Positions 32,502 through 41,597 of a stretch of DNA of 60,332 nucleotides are shown here, piece after piece. Origin of the DNA: Candidatus Thorarchaeota archaeon (GTDB lineage Archaea; Asgardarchaeota; Thorarchaeia; Thorarchaeales; Thorarchaeaceae); the NCBI GenBank assembly GCA_011365025.1, contig RDOF01000017.1, positions 1-60,332 on the forward strand, given 5' to 3'. Positions within the stretch are counted from its first letter, which is position 1. Each line of letters begins with the position of its first letter. The notes under the pieces were generated by a model, which was not told the origin of the DNA, made no database searches, and saw only the letters and a list, made by a program, of their open reading frames with translations. The translations under genes and the position numbers were made by a program.

Positions 32502-33689
32502 ATGAGAAACCCCATTGGATGGATGAAGGACGAGTACCAGAAACTCGTTGAACAGAATCTTGACTGGAAGATTAGAGAGCTGCAGGGACCCAGTACGCCA
32601 AGGGCCAAGGTCGATGGCAAGGAAGTCATTATGCTCTGTAGCAATAATTACCTGAATCTTTCAAATCACCCCAAATTGAAGGAAGCGGCCATTGAAGCAA
32701 TTAAGACACATGGAGCCGGTTCAGGCTCTGTCCGTGCAATTGCAGGAACAATGGACCTTCACTTGGAACTTGAGAAACGTCTGGCAAACTTCAAAGGCGC
32801 AGAAGCAGCCCTAACGTATTCTGCGGGATTCACGACGAATGAAGGTTTGATCCCCCAGCTGGTTGACAAGAACGATGCAATCATATCAGATGAACTCAAC
32901 CATGGTTCTATTATCGATGGTGTGAGACTAGCAAAAGCCACGCGCTTTGTCTACAGGCATAACGACGTAGCAGACTTGGAGCGTGTGCTCAATGAGGCGG
33001 AAAAAGACAATCCGGAAAAGATGCTCATTATCACTGATGGAGTCTTTAGCATGGACGGAGATATCGCGCCACTCGATGGAATTGTGAAAGCAGGAAAAGA
33101 ACATGGTGCTATGATCTATGTTGATGATGCCCATGGTGAAGCCGTTCTCGGTCGCGGAGGCCGAGGTATTGTTTCTCACTTTAACCTGACTCACCACGAT
33201 GTGCATTTTGAGATGGGAACCTTTAGCAAGGCATTTGGGGTGATGGGAGGTCATGTATCCGGCAGCCGCGATATGGTGAACTATGCCCTGAACAAGAGCC
33301 GTTCTTGGCTTCTTAGCGCCTCGCATCCTCCAGCCACTGCTGCAGCCTGTATTGCGGCGATTGACGTACTCGAAACCGAAGAAGACCACGTGAAGACTCT
33401 CTGGGACAACAGGGAGTACTTCGTCAAGGGGCTCCAGCAGATGGGTTTTGACACAGGCAACAGTCAGACCCCTATCATTCCTGCAATGTGCGGTGAGAGC
33501 GCAAAGGCAGTAGAGCTCAGCAATGGCCTGATGGACGAAGGAATTCTAGCACTGCCAATCGTGTTCCCAATGGTCGCTCGTGACAAGGCGAGAATCAGAA
33601 ACATGATGAACTCTGGACTGACCAAGGATCAGCTTAATCATGCGCTTGGCGCTTACGAAACGGTTGGCAGGCGAGTTGGGATTATCTAA
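32502..33689 (+). CDS. PLP-dependent 2-oxoamine synthase family (glycine C-acetyltransferase-like)
   Basis: 395 residues of the fold-type I family that includes Kbl, BioF, serine palmitoyltransferase and ALA synthase. Landmarks in order: SNNYLNLSNHP, the GSGSVRAIAGT segment, SDELNHGSIIDG, TDGVFSMDGDIAPL, the PLP-contacting VDDAHGEAVLG, and the lysine-bearing TFSKAFGVMGG. The SVR-IAGT segment and overall similarity to bacterial Kbl favour 2-amino-3-ketobutyrate CoA ligase (threonine breakdown to glycine and acetyl-CoA). BioF-type activity cannot be excluded, and no threonine dehydrogenase gene is adjacent. ATG 32502 is chosen because GGTGA ends five bases before it. An in-frame ATG at 32490 lacks such a site. 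It is divergent from the aldehyde oxidoreductase and probably co-regulated with it. Confidence 0.8.
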   Translation: MRNPIGWMKDEYQKLVEQNLDWKIRELQGPSTPRAKVDGKEVIMLCSNNYLNLSNHPKLKEAAIEAIKTHGAGSGSVRAIAGTMDLHLELEKRLANFKGAEAALTYSAGFTTNEGLIPQLVDKNDAIISDELNHGSIIDGVRLAKATRFVYRHNDVADLERVLNEAEKDNPEKMLIITDGVFSMDGDIAPLDGIVKAGKEHGAMIYVDDAHGEAVLGRGGRGIVSHFNLTHHDVHFEMGTFSKAFGVMGGHVSGSRDMVNYALNKSRSWLLSASHPPATAAACIAAIDVLETEEDHVKTLWDNREYFVKGLQQMGFDTGNSQTPIIPAMCGESAKAVELSNGLMDEGILALPIVFPMVARDKARIRNMMNSGLTKDQLNHALGAYETVGRRVGII

Positions 33690-33698
33690 GAGATGAGA

Positions 33699-33745
33699 GC
33701 GGAGCATTTAGCTATAAAGATGCTCCGCAGTTGCTTTTCTTTTTG
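33699..33745 (+). terminator. Stem-loop and T-rich terminator after the Kbl-type gene
   Basis: GCGGAGCAT (33699-33707) pairs perfectly with ATGCTCCGC (33720-33728) around a 12-base loop and is followed by TTGCTTTTCTTTTT. It starts ten bases after the stop codon. The rest of the gap to 33931 shows no gene. Confidence 0.65.
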
Positions 33746-33931
33746 CAGCCAATTAGAATCAGCGAACGGATGCCTGATGTGAAACACATCTCGCTCCACC
33801 GCACGACATGTCGCGCCAGGAGATAGTACAAATGCCCTTGAAGCGAATATGTTGCTCCAAGCAGCGGAGTATTATTGCCAGAAAATGAACAATTAAAGTG
33901 GTAAAGAAGATGCTCTCACTGAGGTGGTCAA

Positions 33932-35830
33932 TTGAATCCGCTGCAGGACATCCACAAGCAAAGCATCAAGGAACTCGCTTCTTACATTGACAATATTGTC
34001 AAGGAGAGAAAGGACCCATATGGTTTGGCCATTGCTCTGGCAAATGATGAAGGAATCATCTGGGCGGAAGGTTTCGGATTCACAGACCAATCTAAGTCGG
34101 ATAAGGTCACACCAGATACGTTGTTCAGTACCCAATCGATGGGAAAGTGTTTCACTGCTACTGCGTTTCTAATCATGGCAAGTGAAGGGCTGATCAGTCT
34201 TGCCGACCCAATTCGAAAGCATTATCCCGAGTTCAAGATTAACACCATTTTTGGCAATCCTGAATGTGAGATTGAGAAGATTACATTTCGAAGAATGCTA
34301 AGTCACACTGCTGGACTAACTCATGAGGCGTTGGTAGGGAATAACTACGATAACCAGCCCTGCTCCTTCGAGGAACACGTCCGGAGTATTGGTGATGGGT
34401 GGCTGAAATCCCCAGTGGGCTCAGAGATATCCTACTCCAACCTCGGGTATGATCTGACGGGATATGTTATGGGCTTGATAAGAGGCAAGACATTCCCGGA
34501 AGTTATGGATGACGTGCTATTTCGACCTTTAGGAATCTCAAGTGCAACATTTGACATTGACATGGCTATGCAGAGCCCTTTTGCCAGAGGATATGATGGA
34601 CCCTTTGCCTATCCTGCTGTCCAGATACCAATGTTGGGTGCTGGAGGGCTGTTCATCTCGGCCAAGGATGTAGCGAAGCTTATTGCTTTCCACTTGAGAA
34701 AGGGTGTGAATAATGGAATGCAACTAATACGTTATGATCTCTTTGAGGAAATGTATCGTCCACAACATCCCAGCACAAATCAATTTGGCTACGGCTTTGG
34801 ATTGTTTTGCAAGGAAAAAATAGCTGAGACAGAGGCTTACGGACACGGAGGTGGAGGATACGGCTACCAAACGAACATAACATGGCTCCCCGATTTCAAT
34901 ATTGGAGTGGTTGTATTATCGAACAACATGAAAAACAGCTATGTAGGGGGCATTTCAAGGAAAGCCATTGAGCTGATAATCAAGAACCTTGAGAGAACTA
35001 CCTTGAAGTCACCACCATCTGGGATGATAGAGAAACTATCTGGAACTTATATTGCCGATGGGAATCTTTCTCCGCAATTCCTGAGGGTGTCAAGTATCAA
35101 CGGAAAACTAGCCGTTAGTTCCACGGATGGTTCCCGTTTTGAGTTGATATCCAAAGCTGCAACCAAATTCGAGTTACCAGATGCAACAACATTCACATTT
35201 GTACTGGATTCGCAGAGTCGTCCGAGATTAATTCGAGTTGAGAATCTGGTCTTCCCATTTACGGCGAAATACAACGACGGACCATTTGATGAGATGGGAC
35301 CTGACAAGAAGGAATGGAAGGACCATCTGGGAATATACCTGTTCGAAGATGATGCAAGACCAGCGTATTTGGCATTAACTGTAATCAACGGGCACCTCTA
35401 CCTAATCTTTGGAGATAACTTGAAACTGCATGAACATGAGGGTGACACATTCTTCACTGCTGAAGGAGAGGTTGTTTCTCTGGCTGAAGACGAACTGGTC
35501 TATAAGGGAATAACTGCCAAGAGGGTGGAATTTCAGCTCCCTGTTTTCCTTAAGGAAATTACCCGAAATGAGCTCAAGTACGATTATTACTGCCTTGCAG
35601 TTTCAGGCTTGCTTAATATTCTATATTCCTGGAAGGGACTGGATGGAACCTTGGATTTCATAAAGAAGGTGGTTGAGATAGATATCGAATTCAAAAACTC
35701 CTATTCAAAATTGGGCAGGAAGCTTCATGCGCTTGGACATCATACCGCAGCAATCCGATGCTTCGAAGAACTAATCGAGGTTGATCCCGACAATGAAGCA
35801 GCCAAGGAGTTTCTCAATAAGATAAAGTAG
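33932..35830 (+). CDS. Beta-lactamase-fold (class C/esterase-type) serine hydrolase with C-terminal TPR
   Basis: 632 residues. The N-terminal 350 residues are a serine beta-lactamase-like domain: the SxxK nucleophile motif is SMGK in FSTQSMGKCF, the second motif is YSN in ISYSNLGYD, and the third is HGGGGYG in place of KTG. A middle region resembles the beta-barrel domains that follow such hydrolases. The last 40 residues form a TPR-like helix pair (GHHTAAIRCFEELIEVDPDN). Class C-type proteins in archaea are usually peptidases or esterases and not antibiotic-resistance enzymes. There is no signal peptide, so a cytoplasmic enzyme acting on a peptide or ester is likely. The start is TTG, with GAGGTGG at 33921-33927. 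No later ATG preserves the domain. Confidence 0.8.
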   Translation: MNPLQDIHKQSIKELASYIDNIVKERKDPYGLAIALANDEGIIWAEGFGFTDQSKSDKVTPDTLFSTQSMGKCFTATAFLIMASEGLISLADPIRKHYPEFKINTIFGNPECEIEKITFRRMLSHTAGLTHEALVGNNYDNQPCSFEEHVRSIGDGWLKSPVGSEISYSNLGYDLTGYVMGLIRGKTFPEVMDDVLFRPLGISSATFDIDMAMQSPFARGYDGPFAYPAVQIPMLGAGGLFISAKDVAKLIAFHLRKGVNNGMQLIRYDLFEEMYRPQHPSTNQFGYGFGLFCKEKIAETEAYGHGGGGYGYQTNITWLPDFNIGVVVLSNNMKNSYVGGISRKAIELIIKNLERTTLKSPPSGMIEKLSGTYIADGNLSPQFLRVSSINGKLAVSSTDGSRFELISKAATKFELPDATTFTFVLDSQSRPRLIRVENLVFPFTAKYNDGPFDEMGPDKKEWKDHLGIYLFEDDARPAYLALTVINGHLYLIFGDNLKLHEHEGDTFFTAEGEVVSLAEDELVYKGITAKRVEFQLPVFLKEITRNELKYDYYCLAVSGLLNILYSWKGLDGTLDFIKKVVEIDIEFKNSYSKLGRKLHALGHHTAAIRCFEELIEVDPDNEAAKEFLNKIK

Positions 35831-35903
35831 CGACGGTAGTATGCCAGCTATCGTATGAGCAACAAATGAGCGAGTTACATCCATGAAGAACTGAAAGTGA
35901 AAG

Positions 35904-35974
35904 GGAGCAAGGTAGTGGGAGATTCGGTATTACCTACGCGGCATGACTGGCTTTCTCCGACCTCACTTTGCTCC
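35904..35974 (+). other. Long bulged hairpin in the gap before the SBBP gene
   Basis: GGAGCAA (35904-35910), AGTG (35914-35917) and GGAGA (35918-35922) are complementary in order to TTGCTCC (35968-35974), CACT (35964-35967) and TCTCC (35954-35958). This gives 16 pairs with one bulge on each side and a 31-base loop. It could be a leader structure, a processed RNA or a terminator lacking a T tract. No known RNA family was recognised. Confidence 0.3.
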
Positions 35975-36015
35975 TCGCCTGATGAAGCTATTGACTCGAT
36001 AGAGATATTAGAGGG

Positions 36016-36030
36016 CTTCAAAATTTGAAG
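36016..36030. promoter_or_regulatory. Inverted repeat next to the SBBP gene ribosome binding site
   Basis: CTTCAAA-A-TTTGAAG, seven-base arms around one base, ends just before GAAGGAGGCG, the ribosome binding site of the gene starting at 36047. It may be an operator. Confidence 0.35.
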
Positions 36031-36046
36031 GAAGGAGGCGTTATGC

Positions 36047-38629
36047 TTGAGTAGGGCACAGCTTGCGTCGCTGCTTCTATCACTATTAGTTGCTACTAGT
36101 TTGGCTGGATTGATGATCTCCTCTGAATCAGCGGCAATTCCAATTCAAGTGCTTCATTCTTACGAGGCTGAAGATACTCGTGGCCTGCTACCTATGGAAA
36201 CAACCACTGAAGAAGACCCGCTTCTATATTCCAGTTACTACGGAAGCAATGCGGCAGAGTACGGCGCTGGCATCGTACTCGATTCAGAAGGAAATTTCAT
36301 TGTTTCAATACGAGAGCACGTCCTGAAACTTGATACCAGTGGAACGATACTCTCAGAGATCTATGTCCCCAACGCAAGATACCCAGAGGACATGGTATTA
36401 GATGATGACGACAACATCTACATAGCTGGAGGGACAAGTGACGGCGATGGTAATGCCTTTGTCATTAAGGTGAATCCCAGTGGCTCCATAATCTACAATA
36501 CATTCTTGGCAGGTTCCGATTGGGACCATGCCTATTCAATCGACGTTGACTCTTCAGGTAATGTCTATGTAACTGGGGGCACTTATTCCCCCGATTTCCC
36601 CGTCACCAGTGGAGCTTATCAAGAATCGTATATTGATGGATTTGACTGCTTCATCACCAAGTTGAATTCCACGGGCGGCATAGTCTACTCGACCTTTGTT
36701 GGTGGTGATGGATGGGATAGGGGCTACGGGATAGCTGTTGACTCTGCAGGATATGCATATGTGACAGGAATTGCAGATGATGGCTTTCCAACTGTCAATG
36801 CGTATCAACCAGAGCACGAAGAAGACTGGTCTTTCACCTACGATACTTTTGTCTTGAAGCTAAATCCGTCAGGCAGCTCATTGGTCTATTCAACTTATGT
36901 CGGAGGAGGGTCCCACGATTTTGCGTATGACATTGCGATTGATAGTAATGGAAATGCATACGTAGTGGGAGATACGGGCTCACAGGACTTCCCAGATGTT
37001 CAGGCATATGACGGGAGCTATAATGGCGGGTGGGCTTACACTTTGAGTGAAGATCCACAACACGGCGACTGCATCCTCTATAAGCTGAATCCTCAGGGCA
37101 ATGACCTGGTGTTCTCGACTTATTTTGGAGGAGCTGGAAAGGAGTGGGGTAATTCTATCGCCTTGAATGATGACAATGAGATTTACATCACCGGGTATAC
37201 AGAGTCCGACAACTTCCCGCTGAAGGATGAGATGGATTCCTCCTATTCTGGTGGCGGGGACTGCTTTGTGTCGAAGTTCACAACGAATGGAGCTTTGCTC
37301 TACTCCACATACCTCGGTGGCGGGGCTCTTGATTCGGGCAATGCAATCGCAGTGGACTCGAATAATAGAGCCTACATAACAGGAGTGACAGCTTCGACAA
37401 ACTTCCCGTTAGCTAACGAAAATGATGATTCTCTTGAAGGAAGTTCTGATTGCTTCATCACCATCCTTGCTGATACAACCGGAAGAGACGACTTTGTGTT
37501 AACGCCAGGAATATTCAGCTTGGTCGTTCCCCTTGTTGGATTAGTCCTGGCAGGTGCGCTAGTCCCCATATTCTTCATTAGGATGACTGCAGACAGAACA
37601 GAAGGACTAAGACCACCAGGCTTCATGAAGCGACGCAAGTTGCTGGTTTCTGCAGTCCTTGTTCTACTGGTTGCTGGCTATGCATATTCAATAACCGCAC
37701 CAGGACCAATGCCCCCACCATCAAATTCTGAGAGGTTCCGGTTTTCCTCAACCACAACTAGGTCGTATACATCATATGACTCTCCATACGTGGAAGAAGA
37801 AACAGAGATTGTTGCAGGATACACCATGGACTACTACGAAATAACCACAGTTACGGTGCAATTCGAGAAAGAGGGAACCTACCAGTTTAGCATCGATTTC
37901 CAGATTAGGTCTACAGCAAGCTATGTCAAATGGGAAACCGGGAGAGCCTTCGTCAAGGTCCCCGAGGGAAACTACACTCTCATATTCTCATACTACGTTG
38001 ACGGATCAGACTGGGGAAATCCCAGCGGGGTTTCCAGGGAACTCCAAGTGGACATTGGTCAAGCTCGACTAGACGGGCGCAATAGCGATCAGATTGCCTA
38101 TGACCAAATCAAACTCTATTTTCTAGGCGCAGCCGCAGTCTTTGCTCTTATTGGGTACTGCTACGAGAAGGAGGAGAAGCTCCCACCACCACCGCCTGAT
38201 ATCGGGTATGTTTCTAGCTCAGGAACCCCAATCAGGAGCTCAGTAACTCAGCAAATCCCCAGTCCAACACCAACCAGAACGTACGAAATACCGCCAGTGA
38301 GTGAAACGGAGAGAAAACCAATATCTGGAGGCATTAGAGTCGGCGACTTGGACATTGAATATCGGGAAGTGCCAATGGATGGCAGAAAATGGCATGAAAC
38401 GGGGCTCAAACAAAAGGCCGCAAGAAACCTTAGTGATGCTGAAAAGTCCTTTAAGATGGCCGTGAAAGAGAACCCCGGCGATGCAGAGGCGTGGAAGGAA
38501 CTATGGGAAGTTCTAGCAATGCTTCGAAAGACCGTTGAAGCCATGGCCGCAAAGAAAGGCTATGAGAATGCCCTCAAGGGATTACCGATTACAGCCGACA
38601 TCTGGGCCGGATTAGGAATCGCGAGATAA
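36047..38629 (+). CDS. SBBP-repeat beta-propeller membrane protein with cytoplasmic TPR
   Basis: 860 residues. The signal peptide is LASLLLSLLVATSLAGLMI. Residues about 60-480 contain roughly seven SBBP-type blades, recognisable by repeated YSTYxGG, G(x)xIAVDSxGNAYxTG and (D)FPxxxAY motifs, forming an extracellular beta-propeller. Membrane helices lie near residues 486-512, 533-553 and 690-709. Between the second and third is a further beta-rich ectodomain of about 135 residues. The C-terminal 150 residues are Pro-rich and then contain a TPR-like unit (ARNLSDAEKSFKMAVKENPGDAEAW), probably cytoplasmic. The role is unknown, though SBBP propellers are common in archaeal and bacterial surface proteins. 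The start is TTG with AGGAGG eight bases before. The earlier ATG at 36043 reads into a stop after three codons. Confidence 0.75.
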   Translation: MSRAQLASLLLSLLVATSLAGLMISSESAAIPIQVLHSYEAEDTRGLLPMETTTEEDPLLYSSYYGSNAAEYGAGIVLDSEGNFIVSIREHVLKLDTSGTILSEIYVPNARYPEDMVLDDDDNIYIAGGTSDGDGNAFVIKVNPSGSIIYNTFLAGSDWDHAYSIDVDSSGNVYVTGGTYSPDFPVTSGAYQESYIDGFDCFITKLNSTGGIVYSTFVGGDGWDRGYGIAVDSAGYAYVTGIADDGFPTVNAYQPEHEEDWSFTYDTFVLKLNPSGSSLVYSTYVGGGSHDFAYDIAIDSNGNAYVVGDTGSQDFPDVQAYDGSYNGGWAYTLSEDPQHGDCILYKLNPQGNDLVFSTYFGGAGKEWGNSIALNDDNEIYITGYTESDNFPLKDEMDSSYSGGGDCFVSKFTTNGALLYSTYLGGGALDSGNAIAVDSNNRAYITGVTASTNFPLANENDDSLEGSSDCFITILADTTGRDDFVLTPGIFSLVVPLVGLVLAGALVPIFFIRMTADRTEGLRPPGFMKRRKLLVSAVLVLLVAGYAYSITAPGPMPPPSNSERFRFSSTTTRSYTSYDSPYVEEETEIVAGYTMDYYEITTVTVQFEKEGTYQFSIDFQIRSTASYVKWETGRAFVKVPEGNYTLIFSYYVDGSDWGNPSGVSRELQVDIGQARLDGRNSDQIAYDQIKLYFLGAAAVFALIGYCYEKEEKLPPPPPDIGYVSSSGTPIRSSVTQQIPSPTPTRTYEIPPVSETERKPISGGIRVGDLDIEYREVPMDGRKWHETGLKQKAARNLSDAEKSFKMAVKENPGDAEAWKELWEVLAMLRKTVEAMAAKKGYENALKGLPITADIWAGLGIAR

Positions 38630-38691
38630 GGGCATGCAGGTTGTCCTCTGGACACTAATCCTTATCACGGAAGAGACCTATAGTTGAGGGT

Positions 38692-38928
38692 ATGTCCGAC
38701 TTTGAAAAGGATGCAACCCTGAAGACCATCCTGCATGAGGCGGCGAAGTCAGGAAACAGAATGAGGTTCTACGGACCGGGAATGCTAATCGTAGCAGAAG
38801 GACTGGTGGCGTTCGTTGGAGATGGTGTCGTGGCAATTAGCCATGGTAAGGATGACGAGCCCGACGAGTATGTTTCACTGGATTGTATTATCAAGATACA
38901 AGTGATTGGAGAATACAGACATTACTAG
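38692..38928 (+). CDS. Conserved-looking hypothetical protein, 78 residues
   Basis: A small acidic protein, MSDFEKDATLKTILHEAAKS at the N-terminus, followed by beta-strand-like stretches (MLIVAEGLVAFVGDGVVAIS and SLDCIIKIQVIGEY). No family was recognised. The alternating hydrophobic pattern suggests a compact alpha+beta or small barrel fold resembling Sm/PRC-like barrels, but this is only an impression. It lies 62 bases after the SBBP gene on the same strand and convergent with the exchanger gene. GAGGG sits directly before the ATG. Confidence 0.55.
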   Translation: MSDFEKDATLKTILHEAAKSGNRMRFYGPGMLIVAEGLVAFVGDGVVAISHGKDDEPDEYVSLDCIIKIQVIGEYRHY

Positions 38929-39050
38929 GGTTTCTCACTCCACAACCTGCTAGTCATTTTGACGGGACCAAAGAGAATCATAAAGTCCGTGAGCAAATTT
39001 ACTTAGTGCTATCAATAACGAATTGAAACACTGCCAGATCAGGTATTCGA

Positions 39051-40217
39051 CTACTGAATGGTGAGCCCTCCAAAGACAAGCAATATGTACAGCATCATGA
39101 TGAAGACCGCAATCATTGCGATGGCCTCTAAGTTGTTGATTTTCGCATCATCTGCAATTTTTGTTCTGAGAATGTAAAGCGTTGGAAATGCAAAGACCAC
39201 CAAGACTACTGAATAGAGGTCTATAGGAATACCATGATGGGGGTCGGTCAAGCCATTGAAGAACAGATGTGCCCCTGAAGCAACTAGGGTGAAACCAAAT
39301 ACCACAAAGAAGACTTGAACAATCCCACCGAAGGCGTTCGACAATGCAATCTCTATTTCGTCCTTTAGATGACTCGAGGCCACAATTATGTATTCAGGCA
39401 CTCCAGCAAAGACAACTAACATCAATGCCGCCTGTATGAAATTCAATCCAAGCCAATTCTGGGCATAATGCGCAAATCCAGAAACCGCTTCACCGCCCAA
39501 CAAGGCTCCAATAGAGGCAAAGAGGATGTATATGCCAGCTGTGCGCTTGGAGATTGGCTCGCGAACCCTGCAAACCAGAGCGGGGTCTTCTGCCTGTGGA
39601 TCGCACCTTCCGTAGTACTTCGTTATATTGTAGAGGTATGCTATGAAGACAGCAACCAGACAACCTCCGAACATTAGAAGCTCGTCATAGGTGAAATAGA
39701 AGACCTGTCCGGGACTTATAGGTGCAAGAAAGACGTGCAGGATAAGCATTGAGAGACCTACAGCCAGACTAATGATGGCACCCACCGTTAGGAGGTCGGA
39801 GCCAATCCACATGATTGCGTCAGGAAGCCGGAAGTTGCCGGTATCATCCTTAGGAAGGAATAACGAATAAGTCGCGAAAACCATCGTGTTCACAAAGATG
39901 GTTGAAAGGGCAAGAACCCACGCCAATTCATACGCTCCATCACGGATCAGAAAAGACAGGACAACTAGTTCGGGGATGGTGGATGCAAGACTCGCATAGA
40001 TACCAGAAACATAGTCAGTCATATTCATATTGTGAGATATGCCCTCTACTGACAGGACAAATGCTTCGCAAGCCCCGGCGATGAGCATAACACCAGCAAT
40101 CAGTTCAATCCATGCCGCTATATCATGCGGCAAGTGCAGGAGAGGGTCAAGCAAAAGCAAACTCAAGACCGTGATAAACCCAATAATATATGAGATTTGC
40201 CAGAGCTTCAGTTTCAT
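39051..40217 (-). CDS. CaCA-superfamily cation antiporter (Na+/Ca2+ exchanger-like)
   Basis: 388 residues with about ten or eleven hydrophobic helices. The two inverted alpha-repeats of the superfamily are visible: YASLASTIPELVVLSF near residues 95-110, and FAGVPEYIIVASSHLKD with SNAFGGIVQVF near 265-300. The PE pairs that bind the cation are kept in both repeats. A cytoplasmic loop with KYYGRCDPQAEDP separates the halves. It would exchange a divalent cation, probably calcium, against sodium or protons at the cytoplasmic membrane; the ion pair is not deducible. ATG 40217 follows GGTGG at a spacing of about eight. Confidence 0.75.
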   Translation of the reverse strand: MKLKLWQISYIIGFITVLSLLLLDPLLHLPHDIAAWIELIAGVMLIAGACEAFVLSVEGISHNMNMTDYVSGIYASLASTIPELVVLSFLIRDGAYELAWVLALSTIFVNTMVFATYSLFLPKDDTGNFRLPDAIMWIGSDLLTVGAIISLAVGLSMLILHVFLAPISPGQVFYFTYDELLMFGGCLVAVFIAYLYNITKYYGRCDPQAEDPALVCRVREPISKRTAGIYILFASIGALLGGEAVSGFAHYAQNWLGLNFIQAALMLVVFAGVPEYIIVASSHLKDEIEIALSNAFGGIVQVFFVVFGFTLVASGAHLFFNGLTDPHHGIPIDLYSVVLVVFAFPTLYILRTKIADDAKINNLEAIAMIAVFIMMLYILLVFGGLTIQ

Positions 40218-40292
40218 TTTCTGTCCACCGATAGGGCAGGCGAATTACGTTCTCCAATTAAACTTCACGCAATCACAAAACAGGAATCATAG

Positions 40293-40853
40293 CTACTGTG
40301 CTAGTACAGCACGAATAATCTTTGCGGCAGTGCGTCCCAAAACAATCACTACAACTTGCACAAGGAAGGCTACAATGAAGATTCCTATTGAAAGCGTCAT
40401 TCCGAAGAAGCTCAAGGACTCTGTCGCCTGCTGGAAGAAGTAGTATTTGTAAAGGAGATAGTAGCCATAGATGCCCATGATTAGTATCATTCCCACTGCC
40501 AAGACATAGATTAGAATGACAGTCTTTACACGCCCCTTACTGAGGTCCACCGAACCAATGTCATCACTAATCACAAATCGTGTTACTCTTCGGTTGAATC
40601 GGATGAAGAAGCCTATGGTACCCAGAAAGAAGAACAGCGTTACAATTGCCCCTGCCATGAGAAGCAGGATGGCTACATCAGACTCAAGGCTTTGAATCCA
40701 TCCCTGCCCCCGAAGGACGTATGCTACGCTTGAACCAAGTAGCATTATCATAGCCACGATTTCGGTAACGAACGTGACAGTGGCGGTTCCTCTGAAAAGC
40801 CCACCAACATCCATTTCCTCTGGTTCTTTTGCTGTTGTTGCCGCATCAGTCAT
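40293..40853 (-). CDS. Four-helix membrane protein of unknown function
   Basis: 186 residues with four predicted membrane helices (around FVTEIVAMIMLLGSS, ILLLMAGAIVTLFFFLG, TVILIYVLAVGMILIMG and GIFIVAFLVQVVVIVLG). An Asp/Glu/Thr-rich N-terminus precedes them, and a short hydrophilic loop (RFNRRVTRFVISDD) separates helices two and three. No known family was recognised. It is upstream of the exchanger on the same strand with a 75-base gap, so the two may be co-transcribed. Confidence 0.65.
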   Translation of the reverse strand: MTDAATTAKEPEEMDVGGLFRGTATVTFVTEIVAMIMLLGSSVAYVLRGQGWIQSLESDVAILLLMAGAIVTLFFFLGTIGFFIRFNRRVTRFVISDDIGSVDLSKGRVKTVILIYVLAVGMILIMGIYGYYLLYKYYFFQQATESLSFFGMTLSIGIFIVAFLVQVVVIVLGRTAAKIIRAVLAQ

Positions 40854-40981
40854 TGTTTATTCCCACACCTATACTGGAGAACCCATCGAATCAGTGTACT
40901 ATGATACTCAAAGGCTTGTCGGTTTGTTAGTTTATCACCTAGCGAAACATCAATAGGGGAAGGGAAGCCTGCCCTTTCTAC

Positions 40982-41521
40982 GTGAATTACATGACAAGTT
41001 ACCTTCATGATCTTCCATCTGGTCCCGACCCGCCATCGGAGGTCTTTGTTGTAATCGAACTCACCAAAGCTAGCAAGAACAAGTACGAATACGATGAAGA
41101 ACACAATATTTTCCGATTGGATAGGGTGCTCTATACTTTCGCTCCTTTTGACTATGGCTTCATTCCTCGAACACTGGACCATGATGGCGACCCATTGGAT
41201 GTGGTCCTTTTAATCAATCAACCAACCTTCACATCGTGCGTGGTTCAGGCTCGTGCAATTGGCCTGATGGAAATGGACGACATGGGGAAGATAGACGACA
41301 AGATAATCGCAGTTCCAACAACCGACCCATACTACAGAGACATCAAGACCATTATGGACCTGCCAAAAAGCCAGGTCGAGGAGATGCAGCACTTCTACGC
41401 CACTTACAAGATTCAGGAAGGAGGACACGTAGAAATCAAGAAGTTTCGAGAGTTGAATGATGCGTATCAGACAATTAACAGATGCATTGAGCTTTACAGG
41501 AGTACCCATTCTGAGGAATGA
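40982..41521 (+). CDS. ppa: Inorganic pyrophosphatase, family I
   Basis: 179 residues, the normal length for archaeal soluble pyrophosphatases. The substrate and metal site is seen in VVIELTKASKNKYEYD, the DYGFIPRT strand and the signature DHDGDPLDVV with its three aspartates, followed by the second metal site around IDDKIIAVPTTDPYY. It hydrolyses the pyrophosphate released by biosynthetic reactions, in the cytoplasm. GTG at 40982 and ATG at 40991 are both possible starts, and the ribosome binding site is weak for each. It is divergent from the membrane-protein gene at 40853. Confidence 0.92.
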   Translation: MNYMTSYLHDLPSGPDPPSEVFVVIELTKASKNKYEYDEEHNIFRLDRVLYTFAPFDYGFIPRTLDHDGDPLDVVLLINQPTFTSCVVQARAIGLMEMDDMGKIDDKIIAVPTTDPYYRDIKTIMDLPKSQVEEMQHFYATYKIQEGGHVEIKKFRELNDAYQTINRCIELYRSTHSEE

Positions 41522-41597
41522 AGGGAAAGGACCCACCAAAACCGTCTAAAGCAATTCCATCTCGCGTGGATAACTACTGAGCAGGATGCGGTAGACC

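Noticed and set aside
33932..35830. Antibiotic-resistance beta-lactamase
   Set aside because: The fold and SxxK/YxN/HGG motifs fit the wider class C-like peptidase/esterase group, there is no signal peptide, and a TPR is attached.
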